Positions 1-10,480 of a stretch of 64,000 bases of DNA are shown in pieces. The position numbers were made by a program, and so were the translations under genes. The stretch is from Mixophyes australis (taxonomy: Eukaryota > Chordata > Amphibia > Anura > Limnodynastidae), in the NCBI GenBank assembly GCA_036250195.1, contig JAVHZZ010000010.1, forward strand, positions 84,182,757 through 84,246,756, written 5' to 3'. The notes beneath the pieces were generated by a model. The model had not been told where the DNA came from and searched no databases. It saw nothing but the letters and a program-made list of their open reading frames with translations. Position 1 is the stretch's first letter. Every line of letters starts with the position of its first letter.

Positions 1-160
1 CTTTACATAGCATTCATTGTGATATGTCCACTGTAATTAGTGTTAACCTACTTTTAAATGGGCATTTTGGGTCTGATTTATCACGGAATGCAAAGTGAAT
101 GTAATTTGCTTTTTTTTTAATCGGATAGAAATTGCACGCACATTTCGCCCTTAGTCAAGT
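1..160. other. No recognisable feature
   Basis: AT-rich single-copy-looking DNA before the first transposon. No exon, repeat or promoter could be recognised. Confidence 0.5.
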
Positions 161-168
161 AGCAGCAG

Positions 169-561
169 CAGGGCCAGATTAACCCGAGGTCTAACTGGGC
201 TATAGCCCAGGGGCCTCGGGCATCCAGGGGGCCCTTCAAAGTCTGCAGCAGCATTATTGATCGGTCCGGGGGCGGGGGCGCCCCCAGCCCGATCAATGCT
301 GCTGAGCACTGTCAGTCCAGTCCTCTGTCCCCGGCGCTCAGTACTCTGCTTACTGAGGAGATCTCGCGAGTGAACTCTTGCGAAATCTCCTCAGTAAGGA
401 GCTTACAGTGCGCCGGGGATGGAGGACTGGACTGACAGGTAAGCGCTTGGGGGGGGGGCCCTCACAGGGGACGGGGGCGGCGGGCGGCTCACAATGGGGG
501 CCTCACGGGGGAATGGAGGTGCCCTTAGCCCAGGGGCCTCCATTCCCTTAATCCGGCCCTG
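169..561. mobile_element. Non-autonomous hAT-type foldback MITE
   Basis: The element starts CAGGGCCAGATTAA and ends TTAATCCGGCCCTG, so the termini are inverted repeats. It is flanked by a perfect 8-bp direct repeat agcagcag (161-168 and 562-569), the duplication length of hAT transposons. The interior is GC-rich and folds back on itself: about 308-370 (beginning actgtcagtccagtcc) is the imperfect reverse complement of about 372-438. There is no transposase, so it must have been moved in trans. Confidence 0.85.
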
Positions 562-673
562 AGCAGCAGATGAAGAAACGCCTCCAGTTTAATACGGGTA
601 TAAGTATGTTCTTATGATGTGGCACTTGCCGTGTGCAGACAAACATAACACATTGCAGGATGCGCACAATATA

Positions 674-1896
674 CGGCGCTGATTCATCAAAGCACGTATC
701 TGCTGATTGTGAGCATATCGTACACAAACACACACGTCCAGTATCGGACCATACGCCAGTAAACGCCAGACACTTACTACAGCCTACAATTTTTGTGCAG
801 TGAACAGAGCGGGGAAGGGGCGTTTTTCCGTAGTCAATTTACAGAAAGGGCGTGCCAAACTCAAGCTCATGCAGGCACATCCAAATTAAGCTCTAGGCAT
901 GACAAAGTTACTTGTTTTTCTGCCGTATCTCTTGTTACAGCTCCTGCCCTGTTCACTCCGAGTACTAGTGATGACAAGTCTTGTATGCATGCTACAACAT
1001 GTGTTTGCAATCAGGAACAACTGTAAAAATGTTTTCTTTTATGTTTAGTAGACATCAAGAACATCCTAATAAATGTATTTCATAGGGGAAATTTTTTTAT
1101 TTTTTTTTATTTACTGTTTTAGCATCAATGCCTTTGTTATTAACTGGTAACATTAATTCTATTTTCTTTCTGTGTATTCTTTTGCGTATTTATAATCCAC
1201 ATAGGCTTTGGACATATCCTGCAGTGTCTTGTGTTGTAGAGCACAGCAGATCTACACCTGAATTCATCAGTGTGTGCGCATCTTCAGATCCGTTCTTTGA
1301 TGAATTCAGGAGTGTGCAGAGCTGATTTAGGTGCGTGCTTGATGAATCAGGCCCCTATATGTGCAATATAAAGTCCCATCAGAGCACACACAAAAAATAA
1401 ATAAATATTAAACACATTAATACCTGTTAATAATATAATCAATAATAAAAATAGTAAAAATACATTTATCAGGATGTTGTTAAAGCCTACTGAACATAAA
1501 ATGCATTTATACAGTTGCTTGCAATTGCAAACACATGTTCTGGCATTCATATGTGACTGTAATCACTATCAAGTGGAACTTACACCTGCTATGTAGCTGG
1601 TGCCAGTGACATGGCTAAAAGTCATGTAGCTGAGGGATGCCAAGAGCTTGAATTGGATGAATGCGTGTGTCATCTACATTGGCACTCCCTTCCTGTACAC
1701 TGACTACATACATACGCCTCTTCCCTCCACAGTTGGGACCTTCAAATCGTAGGCTGTAGGAAGGGTCATTTGCGTTCAAGGATGAATTGAAGGTTGCGTT
1801 TATTGGTGAAAAGTCAGTTTCTGAGCATTCGCAGAGCAATTTTGCACAAAATACGCCACCTAATGGTACTTATGTTCCTTAATGAATCAGGCTCTT
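674..1896. mobile_element. Decayed foldback DNA transposon with GCCTGATTCAT ends
   Basis: The left end near 676 reads GCTGATTCATCAA. A matching inverted end lies near 1875-1893 (TTAATGAATCAGGC) and another internal copy near 1338-1354. A long internal inverted repeat pairs about 990-1078 (acaacatgtgtttgcaat...) with about 1460-1540. The simplest reading is a non-autonomous element with long imperfect terminal inverted repeats, perhaps with a second related element inside it. No transposase and no clean target duplication were found, so the borders are approximate. Confidence 0.45.
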
Positions 1897-2143
1897 TGTC
1901 AATAAAAACATTACTACACAATTACTATGGGCATTTCAGAAATAAAAGGGTAGATTTGAATTACTGTTTTAGGCACTGTTCAAAGCCCAACTGTGCCAAA
2001 TCCCCATATTAATTAAGTACCCATCAGTCCATACACAGCAGTAAATGAATAATAGCTCATGGTCAAGTCAGCCTCCAGCTACATAATGGTAACAGGAGGG
2101 TATTGGTTGATTGGTACTGTGAGCTGTGTTTGTGTTTTATTAG

Positions 2144-2248
2144 GCAGTTAGAGGCAAGAGACAAGAGAACAACAAAGTGAGCACCCAGCTGAATGACAAG
2201 GAGGAATCTCTGCTCCTTCTCCAAAAAGAAATGAAGACCCTGACTCAG
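2144..2248 (+). CDS. PAWR (Par-4)-like gene, penultimate coding exon
   Basis: A 105-bp exon (35 codons, phase 0 at both ends) follows a pyrimidine-rich stretch ending ttttattag and is followed by the donor CAG|gtaaag. Its only open frame encodes a charged heptad-like helix with RQEN near the start and NDKEES in the middle. Joined to the exon at 4645, it aligns without gaps to the C-terminal leucine zipper of vertebrate PAWR: RQEN, 12 residues ending DKEE, 14 more, then the final 28. In the known family this coiled coil binds partners such as WT1 and atypical PKC and promotes apoptosis. Earlier exons are not recognised in this window. The family call rests on recalled homology; whether this is PAWR itself or a paralogue is not decided. 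Confidence 0.78.
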
Positions 2249-4644
2249 GTAAAGCTTCTGTACCACTCTGCATGTTGAACGCAGGCTCCCAACTCATGTA
2301 TATAAATGAAAGCTGCACCTCCCAACCCTTGAACATAACTACATTGTTTTCTGATTTAGGTTTGGCAGATAAAATAGCTCTGGGCATATATTATAGTTTC
2401 ATGCAAAAAAAAAATCATTCAAACATATACACAAAAAAGCATATGAACAAGTGGGGGTCATCCTTTAAAATCGGTAACTGACACCAGGCTTTGACCCGCA
2501 TCATGTGGTCACCCTGTCATAACGTGAACCAACCCCAACTTGGTTAGCATGGGTCTGAAATGCCTAGGAGAATCAGGACCACATAAAATATGCCCCCCTT
2601 CCACCCCAAGAGTCAACCAACCCAATGTTGAACAGCACTGTGACCCTGTAAGAAGTTAAAATGACAAGTGAGGCTATTAGGACGAACGCACTTAAAGGGC
2701 GACAGGGTTTGTAACAAGCTGAATGATGACCTGGTGTGTTTTAACATGGGGTGGGGACCGACCAATGGGGGTCCATGTGGGAGGGACCTTGATAGAATAT
2801 AGCAGGATGTACTTCCTGCTTTACTTCACTTGCAGCACGAGATCCCACCCACCCATCCCTCAAGTTAGTCCGGGGTTTTGTCAATGGTGGGGTAGGAAGG
2901 CACTGCGTTCAGCGGCTGATTAGTGGGCGCACTGGTAGTTGGTCGTAGGTCACTGCCCCCTTTGATGTAACAGTAACTCCTTTTGGTCCTTCGGTGAGGA
3001 GGGTCCCTGTCCGGCTCGGTGAGGGAGGGCAGCGTGAGTTGTAAGGGGCAGTCACTCTGACGCCAACTCAGCGCTATGTATGTAGGGATTTGTTCCCCCG
3101 TGTTTTTTGCGGACTTACGGCGGTTTGCGCCAGTCCATTAAGTAATCGTGTGTGATCAGCTCGTGAGCTGTCCCGCAGTGCTCTTTCTCCGCCACCATAG
3201 GTTAGTTAATATAAAATCCTTATAATAAAATTCCTGCCAAGTTTAATAACTTATTCAGGTCTCCGTGTCTTTATTTGCATGCTATGGTATAAAGTTAAGG
3301 TTAATGTGAAGTTTGTGGTAACATACACAGTGAGCCCTTTAGTATATATTAAATATTGTTGTCAAACTACAAGACCTTGCAAGCTCTAGCAGCCAAGCCA
3401 CCAGGCATGCTTGAGCTATGGATCTGCAAGTGCCAGCATGTACTGGAAACCAGGGTCCACTGGAACCTATAGTTCCCTAATTGTATGTAATTGAAAAACT
3501 GCACAAGTCTCTGGTCCCCCTGCTAAGGTAGTAACCAGCACTAAAGATTGATGCAGTCATCATCACCACCAAATATCTTTGCACAAATCTATAGATACAG
3601 GCAAAAGAAACAGCTCCTAAGATCTGGAGATGTGACTAAGTCTAACAAGGCACAATCTCCAGGGAACCTGCTACACTTATGTGTGCTCCCCCTACTGGAT
3701 TCTACTTGCATGTCACAGCCCTGGTCTGTCTCTCCAGGCGCAGGTGGCTGCAAGTGCAAGTAACGGACAATTCTAAACCAGGCCCTACATGTCTAGATTG
3801 CATTCTGTACAATAAGTGGTACAGTCTGGGTATGTTCCATGAGATAATATCTGCACTAGAATAACACGACATATCACAGAGAAGATCTATCTTACCATTG
3901 TTGGTGGTAACCTCTACAAATAGTTTCCATGGGGGTCTGTGTCTACACTGTCAAACAAGAAACCTTGCTGGGCACCAGTCCATGAATCTTGCCTACTCCA
4001 CTGAATTTAACATTGGTACACAAACTGGGGAATCTGAGCCTAATATGGGAGACCTCAGTGTGATGCAAGAATGGTTTACACACTGTTAATATTAAGCCAG
4101 GCTGTGATGCCATCCACGTGTGTGGAATATGGAAGTATATTATAAGGTCTGTAAAGAAGTCCTGATAAATAGACATTTTTGTCACCATACTGGCACAGTT
4201 TGATTATTCACACCTATGGAGATGTATGTGACCCTGCCCAGATATACAATGGCTGGTGATCTGAGTTACTAGACTCAGGAGCAATGTTTAGAGACCTCTT
4301 TGATTATGAAAAAATGATGTGGTCGCAAATATTTACAAAATCATGAAAAATATGTGAATTGAATTGCGGGAGGTGAAAAAGTATTTTATTGCCCCCTATA
4401 AAGTGTTTGTCTATTTCTGGTACTTAGTGCCGATTGCCTAATGTTATATAGCTGAATAGCCTTCTAAATATGCTTCTTATCCCCCAGTTCACCTTTGGCA
4501 GGACGAAGAACCACCAAAGAGCAAGTAATGAATGGAATAGAATAGGGCAAAGTACATAACAATTATAAAATGTAATTTTAAGTAATATAATAAATGCACA
4601 CAGGTTTTCAGACAGTTCCTAAGGTGTAATCATTTGTGTCGTAG
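2249..4644 (+). other. Intron of the PAWR-like gene
   Basis: The segment runs from donor gtaaag at 2249 to an acceptor ending gtcgtag at 4644. It holds an LTR-like or DIRS-like remnant at about 2490-3290: a GC-rich leader followed by short AT-rich sequence with aataaaa-type signals near 3223. It also holds a weak copy of the 'tacaaG...cccagcatgc' MITE motif near 3368-3420. No coding sequence was recognised in the rest. Confidence 0.5.
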
Positions 4645-4731
4645 AAAATGAAGAGAGCCGAGGATGAGAACCAGAGGCTAAAGGAAGAGAACCAGCTGCT
4701 GCTCAAGACGATGGGGCAGCTGAGCAGCTAA
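4645..4731 (+). CDS. PAWR (Par-4)-like gene, terminal coding exon
   Basis: The exon begins right after the acceptor gtcgtag and reads 28 codons to TAA at 4729-4731, in phase with the CAG-ending exon at 2248. The peptide contains AEDENQRLKEEN and ends LLLKTMGQLSS. Vertebrate PAWR ends in a very similar pattern, with EDENEQLKQEN followed by LLKVVGQLTR, and the 28-residue lengths match exactly. The sequence after the stop (4732 onward) would be 3' UTR; no convincing poly(A) signal was fixed. The match of exon phase, length and terminal motif makes this a real host exon rather than a chance ORF. Confidence 0.82.
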   Translation, partial: KMKRAEDENQRLKEENQLLLKTMGQLSS

Positions 4732-5764
4732 GACCACATCCTGGAGTTTCCCACCAAACTAAGTGGCAGACGGGTAGAAATATCTGCTCATCCACCAGTT
4801 ACTTACCACAAAGCATTTCAGAGTCAGGGAAAGGAGATGTTGAAGAAAAGGAAGTATGTAAATCTTGGGGTATGAAAACACGTGAGCTATAGACTACATC
4901 GGGTGAACATTGGAGAAACCAGAAGGCTCTAGTTTCAAGTGGGAATCTAGAGGATTTGGAAAAAAAGTTGATGAAACGTCAAAAGTGCTGCTCAGTCCAC
5001 ACTGCTCATATTAAGGTGTACATAGGGCTCTAAAATTAATTTCCAAGCCAAAGACGCATACTGTGTTTTACTTTCTACAATTAGCCTCCTTGTATACGCT
5101 GTCAACAGTTCAATTACTGTGGGAATACACTGCTCTTTGCTGCCTAAACAGTTGTTATGAGCTTGTCCTCAAGTGTTGTTGACCTTCATTGATTATTGTA
5201 CTTTGCCTTTATAACACATTTTCACACTGAGTGATGTCTCATCTGTTACTTGGATACGTATGGACAGGTGGAATTACATTTTAGTTTATCAAAGCAAACA
5301 ATAACATTTTGCTGAAATGTCCCTGGTGCTATACTACACCTCCTAACGGTCCCAAATATAAAATTAGGACACCCTCACCCAGTCCTGGTGCTGTGTCCAG
5401 TCTGATAAGCCACATTACTTTTCCAGCAGCAAGGGGCAGGCTGGGCTGGAGGGGGGGGGGGATCTGCCCCCTGGGCCGGTCTCATAGTGGGCTACCTTTG
5501 GCTGGGTCACCTGCATTTTTTTTTTCCTTTAAAATGTCCCTAATGAGCTGCTGAGTCGAATCTTAGTCCCCCCCGGGCTAAAATTTGCCAACTCTCCCCT
5601 ACCGGCAGCAGAGGAACTCTTCATCCAAAAGAATTGCTGTTTGTTGGGGGGTGCTGTACATAAAGTGGGTCATGTAACTAAGAGAGACTGGTTTCAAAAG
5701 AATGACACTACTAATAGTTCTCTTGATGTACAGGAAGAGATTTAGAGTAGCATAGCCACAAAGA
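4732..5764 (+). other. Probable 3' UTR and downstream repeat DNA
   Basis: The segment after the PAWR-like stop codon has no further gene. At about 5310-5600 it contains GC-rich repeat-like sequence with a run of 12 G at about 5449-5460 and the phrase gggccgg, resembling the ends of other MITEs. No poly(A) site could be assigned. Confidence 0.35.
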
Positions 5765-6083
5765 CATAGGCAAACCGAGGGGGGGGGGTGGGGGGGGGGG
5801 GGGGTTACTAGTGCCTGGAAAAACCCCCCTTCAAGCCTGGGGTACTGTATAATTGAGGTGGCTGGACCGTGCCCTGCTTCACACGGCGCTGCTTGAATAG
5901 GGAGAGCTGTGTGCACCTAACAGTAGTCCACGCAGCATTGCCCATGTATATTATGGGGATAGGGAGAGTTGGAGAGCAGCCAAGCACTGTCCAAAATTAT
6001 AGCCACGCCCCCATGCATGCTGGTCACGCCTACTGGCGGCGTTGTGTGGAAACCCCCCTCTACAAACCCTGCGTTTGCCCCTG
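5765..6083. mobile_element. Putative MITE with CATAGGCAAAC ends
   Basis: The left end CATAGGCAAACCGAGGG is an imperfect inverted match to the right end CCCTGCGTTTGCCCCTG. Long G runs follow the left end (about 5779-5803). The flanks share only a 5-bp aaaga, so the superfamily is unsure. No ORF of interest was seen. Confidence 0.5.
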
Positions 6084-6099
6084 AAAGATTACCCCTCAT

Positions 6100-6392
6100 C
6101 AGTGTTCTCCCCAGCACCTATTTCCCAGGTGCTCCACCCGCCGTTTTTTCTTGCCACCCAGCTCTTGGAGCCCAACGGAGTCCTACTATAATAGAATAAA
6201 CCATTGTTTCTCTATGTGAGAACTACAGCCAGCAGTGTGTGTCAGACCACTGACCCCCAGTCTGACTAGTCCTGGCAGGTGTGGGCATTAGCCTCCAAAA
6301 TGCTTCGATATTATTGCAAAGTATTACAACTGCCCCCACCCGGCTACTTCTTAATGTCACCCGGCTGGCATATTTTTCTGGGGAGAACACTG
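6100..6392. mobile_element. hAT-like MITE, CAGTGTTCTCCCCAG ends
   Basis: The terminal inverted repeats CAGTGTTCTCCCCAG and CTGGGGAGAACACTG are perfect over 15 bp, and the next bases (CACCCGG-type) also match imperfectly. The flanking 8 bp do not match, so the target duplication has decayed. The CAG...CTG termini fit hAT elements. No transposase is present. Confidence 0.7.
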
Positions 6393-6507
6393 CCTGGTTA
6401 TTTACTAGTTAAGCTTCTTACCAAATAAGCCATGTTGATAAATGAATACCTTCATATCAGAGAAGCAGCCACAGCAATTTGGCAGTCTGCATGATTTCAG
6501 GTCTAAA

Positions 6508-6655
6508 TTATTATTTTTTAAAGCACCAAAGTTGCCCATAGCGCCATACACCATGGATGACAAAGCATAAAGCCAGAAGAACACAGAAACGTATAGTGAG
6601 ACAGAGAGTAAGAGGACCTTGCTCGCTAGAGCTTACAGTCTAAAGAATATATTAC
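6508..6655 (-). repeat. LINE/SINE 3'-end fragment (gcgccata-type)
   Basis: The phrases agcaccaaag...catagcgccata and gaccttgctcgctagagcttacagtctaa match the common '...GCTTACAATCTA...GGCGCTATATAAATAA' tail of amphibian CR1/L2-type repeats in reverse orientation. Only the tail is present. Confidence 0.45.
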
Positions 6656-6664
6656 GTCAGGACA

Positions 6665-7070
6665 TACAGTGTCTTGAAAAGGTTTTCAGAAAAATTCCCA
6701 CATTTTACTGAATAAACAAAATCTACACTGATCTTTTGTTCTTTCTGAAATTTTTATTTCTACGACACAAAAATTATTATTTCTTTATGTGACATTGTTA
6801 TGTTACAATATCTTTAGAAAAAATATTGTATGTATAATTTAAGATTTTGTAGAACTTTTTAACGCATTTTCAGCTCTAAGGTTTTGGTGTAAGTATGTAC
6901 CAGCTTTACACTCTGTCGAGAGTGATTTTGGCACCTTCTTCCAGGCAGATTTATTCCAGGTTGTTCAGGTTAGTCGGATGATGCTTGTGCACCCTAATTT
7001 CCAAGTAGGGCCACAGACTCTCAATTGGATAAAATTAATGCTTTGACTGGGGCATTATAGTACATTCACC
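6665..7070 (-). mobile_element. Decayed Tc1-like remnant
   Basis: The segment begins acagtgtcttgaaaagg, resembling the 'acagtgccttgcaaaagtattc' terminus of a widespread Tc1-type family. Farther in, cacagactctcaattggat and ctttgactggggcattat match the antisense of a Tc1 transposase 5' region. There is no open reading frame and the right end is missing. Confidence 0.45.
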
Positions 7071-7639
7071 TTGTCTGTTCTTGAGACACTTGAATGTTAG
7101 TTTGGCCTCCAAGCATCAGTCATTTTGCAAACGAACGGGTTCATTTGCAGTATTTTCCTGTATGTTACATCATCGGGGCTACTCTACAAGGATTTTCAGA
7201 TGCATGTATAATATTCTGTATGCACAACAGCAAAATTTTAATTTTGATATATTTTGTTTGTTTTTTGGCATATCCCTGCAGGGATATATCGCTTTCCAAT
7301 TCAGTATATTAGATGTCTGACATGTGTCTACTGTGCAAATTATTTGCTCCAAGCAGTGATCGCTGGTTAATGTTATGTGTGTAGTACTGTTAAGGGGCAT
7401 AAGGTGGCACTATAAGTCAGATATTATGGTGTACGAATTGTAATTGCAATATATGGCAAAGAGATGAGATCTTTAAATATATGAGAAAGCATGACAACTG
7501 CTTACAGCAGAGACATTTGTTATGTCCAATACAAAAACATATATAGGTATATATATTTGAAATTACACAAGCATTTAAAACTTGTTTATTAATATTTCAA
7601 AGTAAATTTGTATAAATGTTTCATCATCTCTTTAAAAAC
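7071..7639. other. No recognisable feature
   Basis: AT-rich DNA with a short palindrome (atatccctgcagggatat, about 7270-7287). Nothing supported as a gene. Confidence 0.5.
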
Positions 7640-7830
7640 TCATGAATACACTTATCCACTAGATGGTAATCTCACTAATGAGCATAGTTCTCTACTACTA
7701 TTTGTTTTCACAACTGTATTTTGTCTACCATGTATGTCCCTGTTTTATGTGTGCTGGTGCAGAGCACTGTGTAGCCATACAAAACAACAACAATAACAAC
7801 AATATTAATAATAAATAATAATAATAACTC
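7640..7830 (+). repeat. L2-like LINE 3' tail
   Basis: This resembles the end of the LINE at 35-37.4 kb: tgagcatag...tttgttttcac, then tgtctaccatgtatgtccctgtttta, ending in an AT-rich microsatellite (caacaataacaacaatattaata). It is a 5'-truncated insertion carrying only 3' UTR. Confidence 0.5.
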
Positions 7831-7922
7831 AGTTACTTACTGTTAACCCTTCAGTAAACGGTGAATATTTATTTAGGGCTGTTTCATTGCAGGATGACAG
7901 GGTTGGCAAATATAGTCTAAGG

Positions 7923-8115
7923 CAGTGTTTCCCAAACCCAGTCCTCAGGGACCCCTAACAGTGCAGGTTTTCCAGGTCACAAGTGAAATAGTTACGACCA
8001 CCTGTGGATCTTTCAAAATGTGTCATTCAGTAATGAATACACCTGTGCTCCAGCTGAGAGATATGGAAAACCTGCACTGTTAGGGGTCTCTGAGGACTGG
8101 GTTTGGGAAACACTG
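7923..8115. mobile_element. hAT MITE, CAGTGTTTCCCAAACCCAG ends
   Basis: Inverted termini CAGTGTTTCCCAAACCCAG and CTGGGTTTGGGAAACACTG are perfect. A perfect 8-bp duplication gtctaagg lies at 7915-7922 and 8116-8123. The interior is nearly palindromic: cctaacagtgcaggttttcc is matched inversely at about 8069-8089. No transposase is present. Confidence 0.9.
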
Positions 8116-8121
8116 GTCTAA

Positions 8122-8297
8122 GGGCTAGATTTACTAAACTGCAGGTTTGAAAAAGTGGAGATGTTGCCTATAGTAACCAATCAGATTCTAGTTATCATTT
8201 AATTAGTACATTATACAAAATGACAGCTAGAATCTGATTGGTTGCTGTAGGCAACATCTCCACTTTTTCAAACCCGCAGCTTGATTAATTTACCCCC
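8122..8297. mobile_element. GGGCTAGATTTACTAA MITE, copy 1
   Basis: One of three copies here (others at 15558 and 32148). It has long inverted arms that include the motif caaccaatcagattctag, shared by all three copies. The left edge lies inside the target duplication of the hAT MITE before it. The right end has drifted (ttgattaatttaccccc). Confidence 0.8.
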
Positions 8298-9720
8298 AGG
8301 TGTTTTGAAACTGCAAGCCCCAGCATGCTTTGCCAGTAAATGGCCAGCCGATCTCTGGCATGATGGGTTGGGTACTAGCGAAAATACTAAAGGGAATAAT
8401 ACTGATATGAAAATGCCGAAAGTGTAAATACTGACATGGAGAAAATCCCAAGAGTCTAAATACCTACATGTAGAAAACACCTACATGGATAAAATACCGA
8501 CAGTGTGATTGCCGACAGTGAAAAGGCAGACTGTCACACGTACCCCGCAGTGCTGCCAGCCTTGTGCTCATTGGGGGAAAATCGGGGGGACAAACAGTGT
8601 GGGGTCAGCCCAATTCTCAGCCAACCAGCCATAGGCTTAGCCAGCCAGGGCCGGTGACACCATATCAGGGGAACCTGCAACAGGGGGCCCCACTGTCATA
8701 ATGTTATCCATCCCCAGGCTTGTCAGCACGGAGCTAGATTACCTATGGAGATGGGGCCCACAAAAAAGTGCATGCCTCCTCCCTAAGGGTACCCAGCCCT
8801 GTGCTGACAGCACTAGGGCTCTTCACACACCCCTGGGTGTGGAGTAATAAATGTGTACAAATAAATAAATGTATCAAACACTATTTAACATTGCTGAACT
8901 ACAGGTCCCAGCAAGCCTGGGCTGCCATTAAGAGTTTGGGCATGCTGGTGCTTGTAGTACTGCAAGCACCAGCATACCCATGGTTTTCAGGGCATGCTGG
9001 CACTTGGGATCCACAAATACCAGCATGCCTTGCCACCCAGGGCCGCTGTGTCCTGTATTGCAGCAATGTAAAATGTAAATAAAACACGAGCCTTCATTAA
9101 AACAATATTTTATAAAAAAAAATAAAAAAAAAATTCTTATTTACCAACACTGTTCTTCTTCCATCTTTACAAACTCGTCTTGTAAGCTTTTAATCCAAAG
9201 TGAGTGAAGTAAAAAAAAAAATTCCAAAAGATGTGAAACCCCCGCAATTTTTTTTCCAGTGATTGTAAAAAAAAAAAAAAAAAAAAATCCTAAAAAAATA
9301 TTCCAAGGGATGTAAAAAAATTAAAAAGGAAAACCCAATTTTTTTCCAAGTGATGTAAAAAACAAATCTTCCATCTGGCAGGTTGATCCCCAGCGTGGGA
9401 AAAAGCACCCTTGATGACGGCGTCAGGAGCAGGGTCAAAGTCCTGACGCTTTTTCCCACGCTGTCAGAAACGCAGCCGGCAGGGTAACATCCCACATTTT
9501 CACTGTCAGCAATCTCACTGTCGATACTTTATCCGTATAGGTATTCTCTACATGTCGGCATTTAGACTATCGGGATTTCCTCCATGTCGGGATTTTCCTG
9601 CCAGTATTATTTCCATTGCTATTTTCACTGTCGGAAATATGACTACCACCAGTCAAGGTGCGCTGGGACTTGTAGTTTCACAACACCTGGAGAACCACAG
9701 GTTAACCAGGCCTGACCTAG
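8298..9720. mobile_element. hAT MITE relic split by a long-TIR element
   Basis: The outer halves at 8298-8345 (ccaggtgttttgaaactgcaagccccagcatgc) and 9656-9716 (gctgggacttgtagtttcac...) match the left and right parts of the intact MITE at 58988-59134. Between them lies a second element, listed separately. The outer duplication is lost. Confidence 0.55.
8373..9634. mobile_element. Non-autonomous element with ~145-bp TIRs
   Basis: The left arm (about 8373-8525: gaataatactgatatgaaaatgcc...) is the imperfect reverse complement of the right arm (about 9493-9634: ...ttttcctgccagtattatttcc). Each arm is built from short degenerate units such as gacatggagaaaatcc and gacagtgaaaa. The interior (about 8530-9480) has direct and inverted 'ccagcatgc' motifs and several poly(A) runs, but no transposase. 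No target duplication was defined. Confidence 0.6.
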
Positions 9721-10480
9721 GGGGTGCTAACATTATTCATGGAGATTAAGTGTGTACTTGGGATATCAATTTAATCTATGCATAAAACAAACTTTAGCAA
9801 TTTTAACAAAAAACAATCGCCCATATGTTTCAACACAACAATATGCCATTGGCTTATATGGAAAATTAATTGTTTGTCCCTCACATTTTTTTTTATAAAG
9901 AGCTTTGGCTGGATTAATACTAAACCACTGTTCAACCTAATATTTTTTATTATTATTGATTTTACACCTCACTTTAAGCATTTTCTGATAGTGTGAATTT
10001 ACCCTTACATCCATATGCCTGCTAGCTGGAAACTGCAGCTTCTTGCACGTGGAACAGGATTATTAATTGATCCCAGCTAGTCCAGGCATTCTTATTAAGT
10101 TGTGAGGAAGTCAGAGTTGTAAGATGTCTGTATCACACCCTTCTAATTATGTGGTAAGTATTTTGTAATTATGTGGTAATTTGGCTTTTAAATAGCCTTT
10201 ACACTGAGCCAGTTTAATGCAGGTGTGGCACTTTCCCAATCTGTTTATACTCCGTGTAAAATTATACAATGCACATTATAACAAGGTTCATTTATTTTTT
10301 TGCCTGTAGAACACCTTTGTTTATATTCGCTCACCAGCTATTTCAGGTGTTTTGGTTTGTCATACCTTGTTCTAGTTTATTTTTCAGTAGAACGCACTTT
10401 ACACTTTATATGTACATTTAATTTCCAACATTTAAAAATCATTTCCAGGGGCTCTTTCTGTCTGGGCAGGGATTATCGTG
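9721..10480. other. No recognisable feature
   Basis: AT-rich sequence without coding signals or recognised repeats. Confidence 0.5.

Noticed and set aside
5599..5916. 105-codon - strand ORF
   Set aside because: Proline-rich part comes from G runs of a MITE; no homology recognised.
9190..9495. F-rich - strand ORF
   Set aside because: Translation of poly(A) runs inside a non-autonomous transposon.
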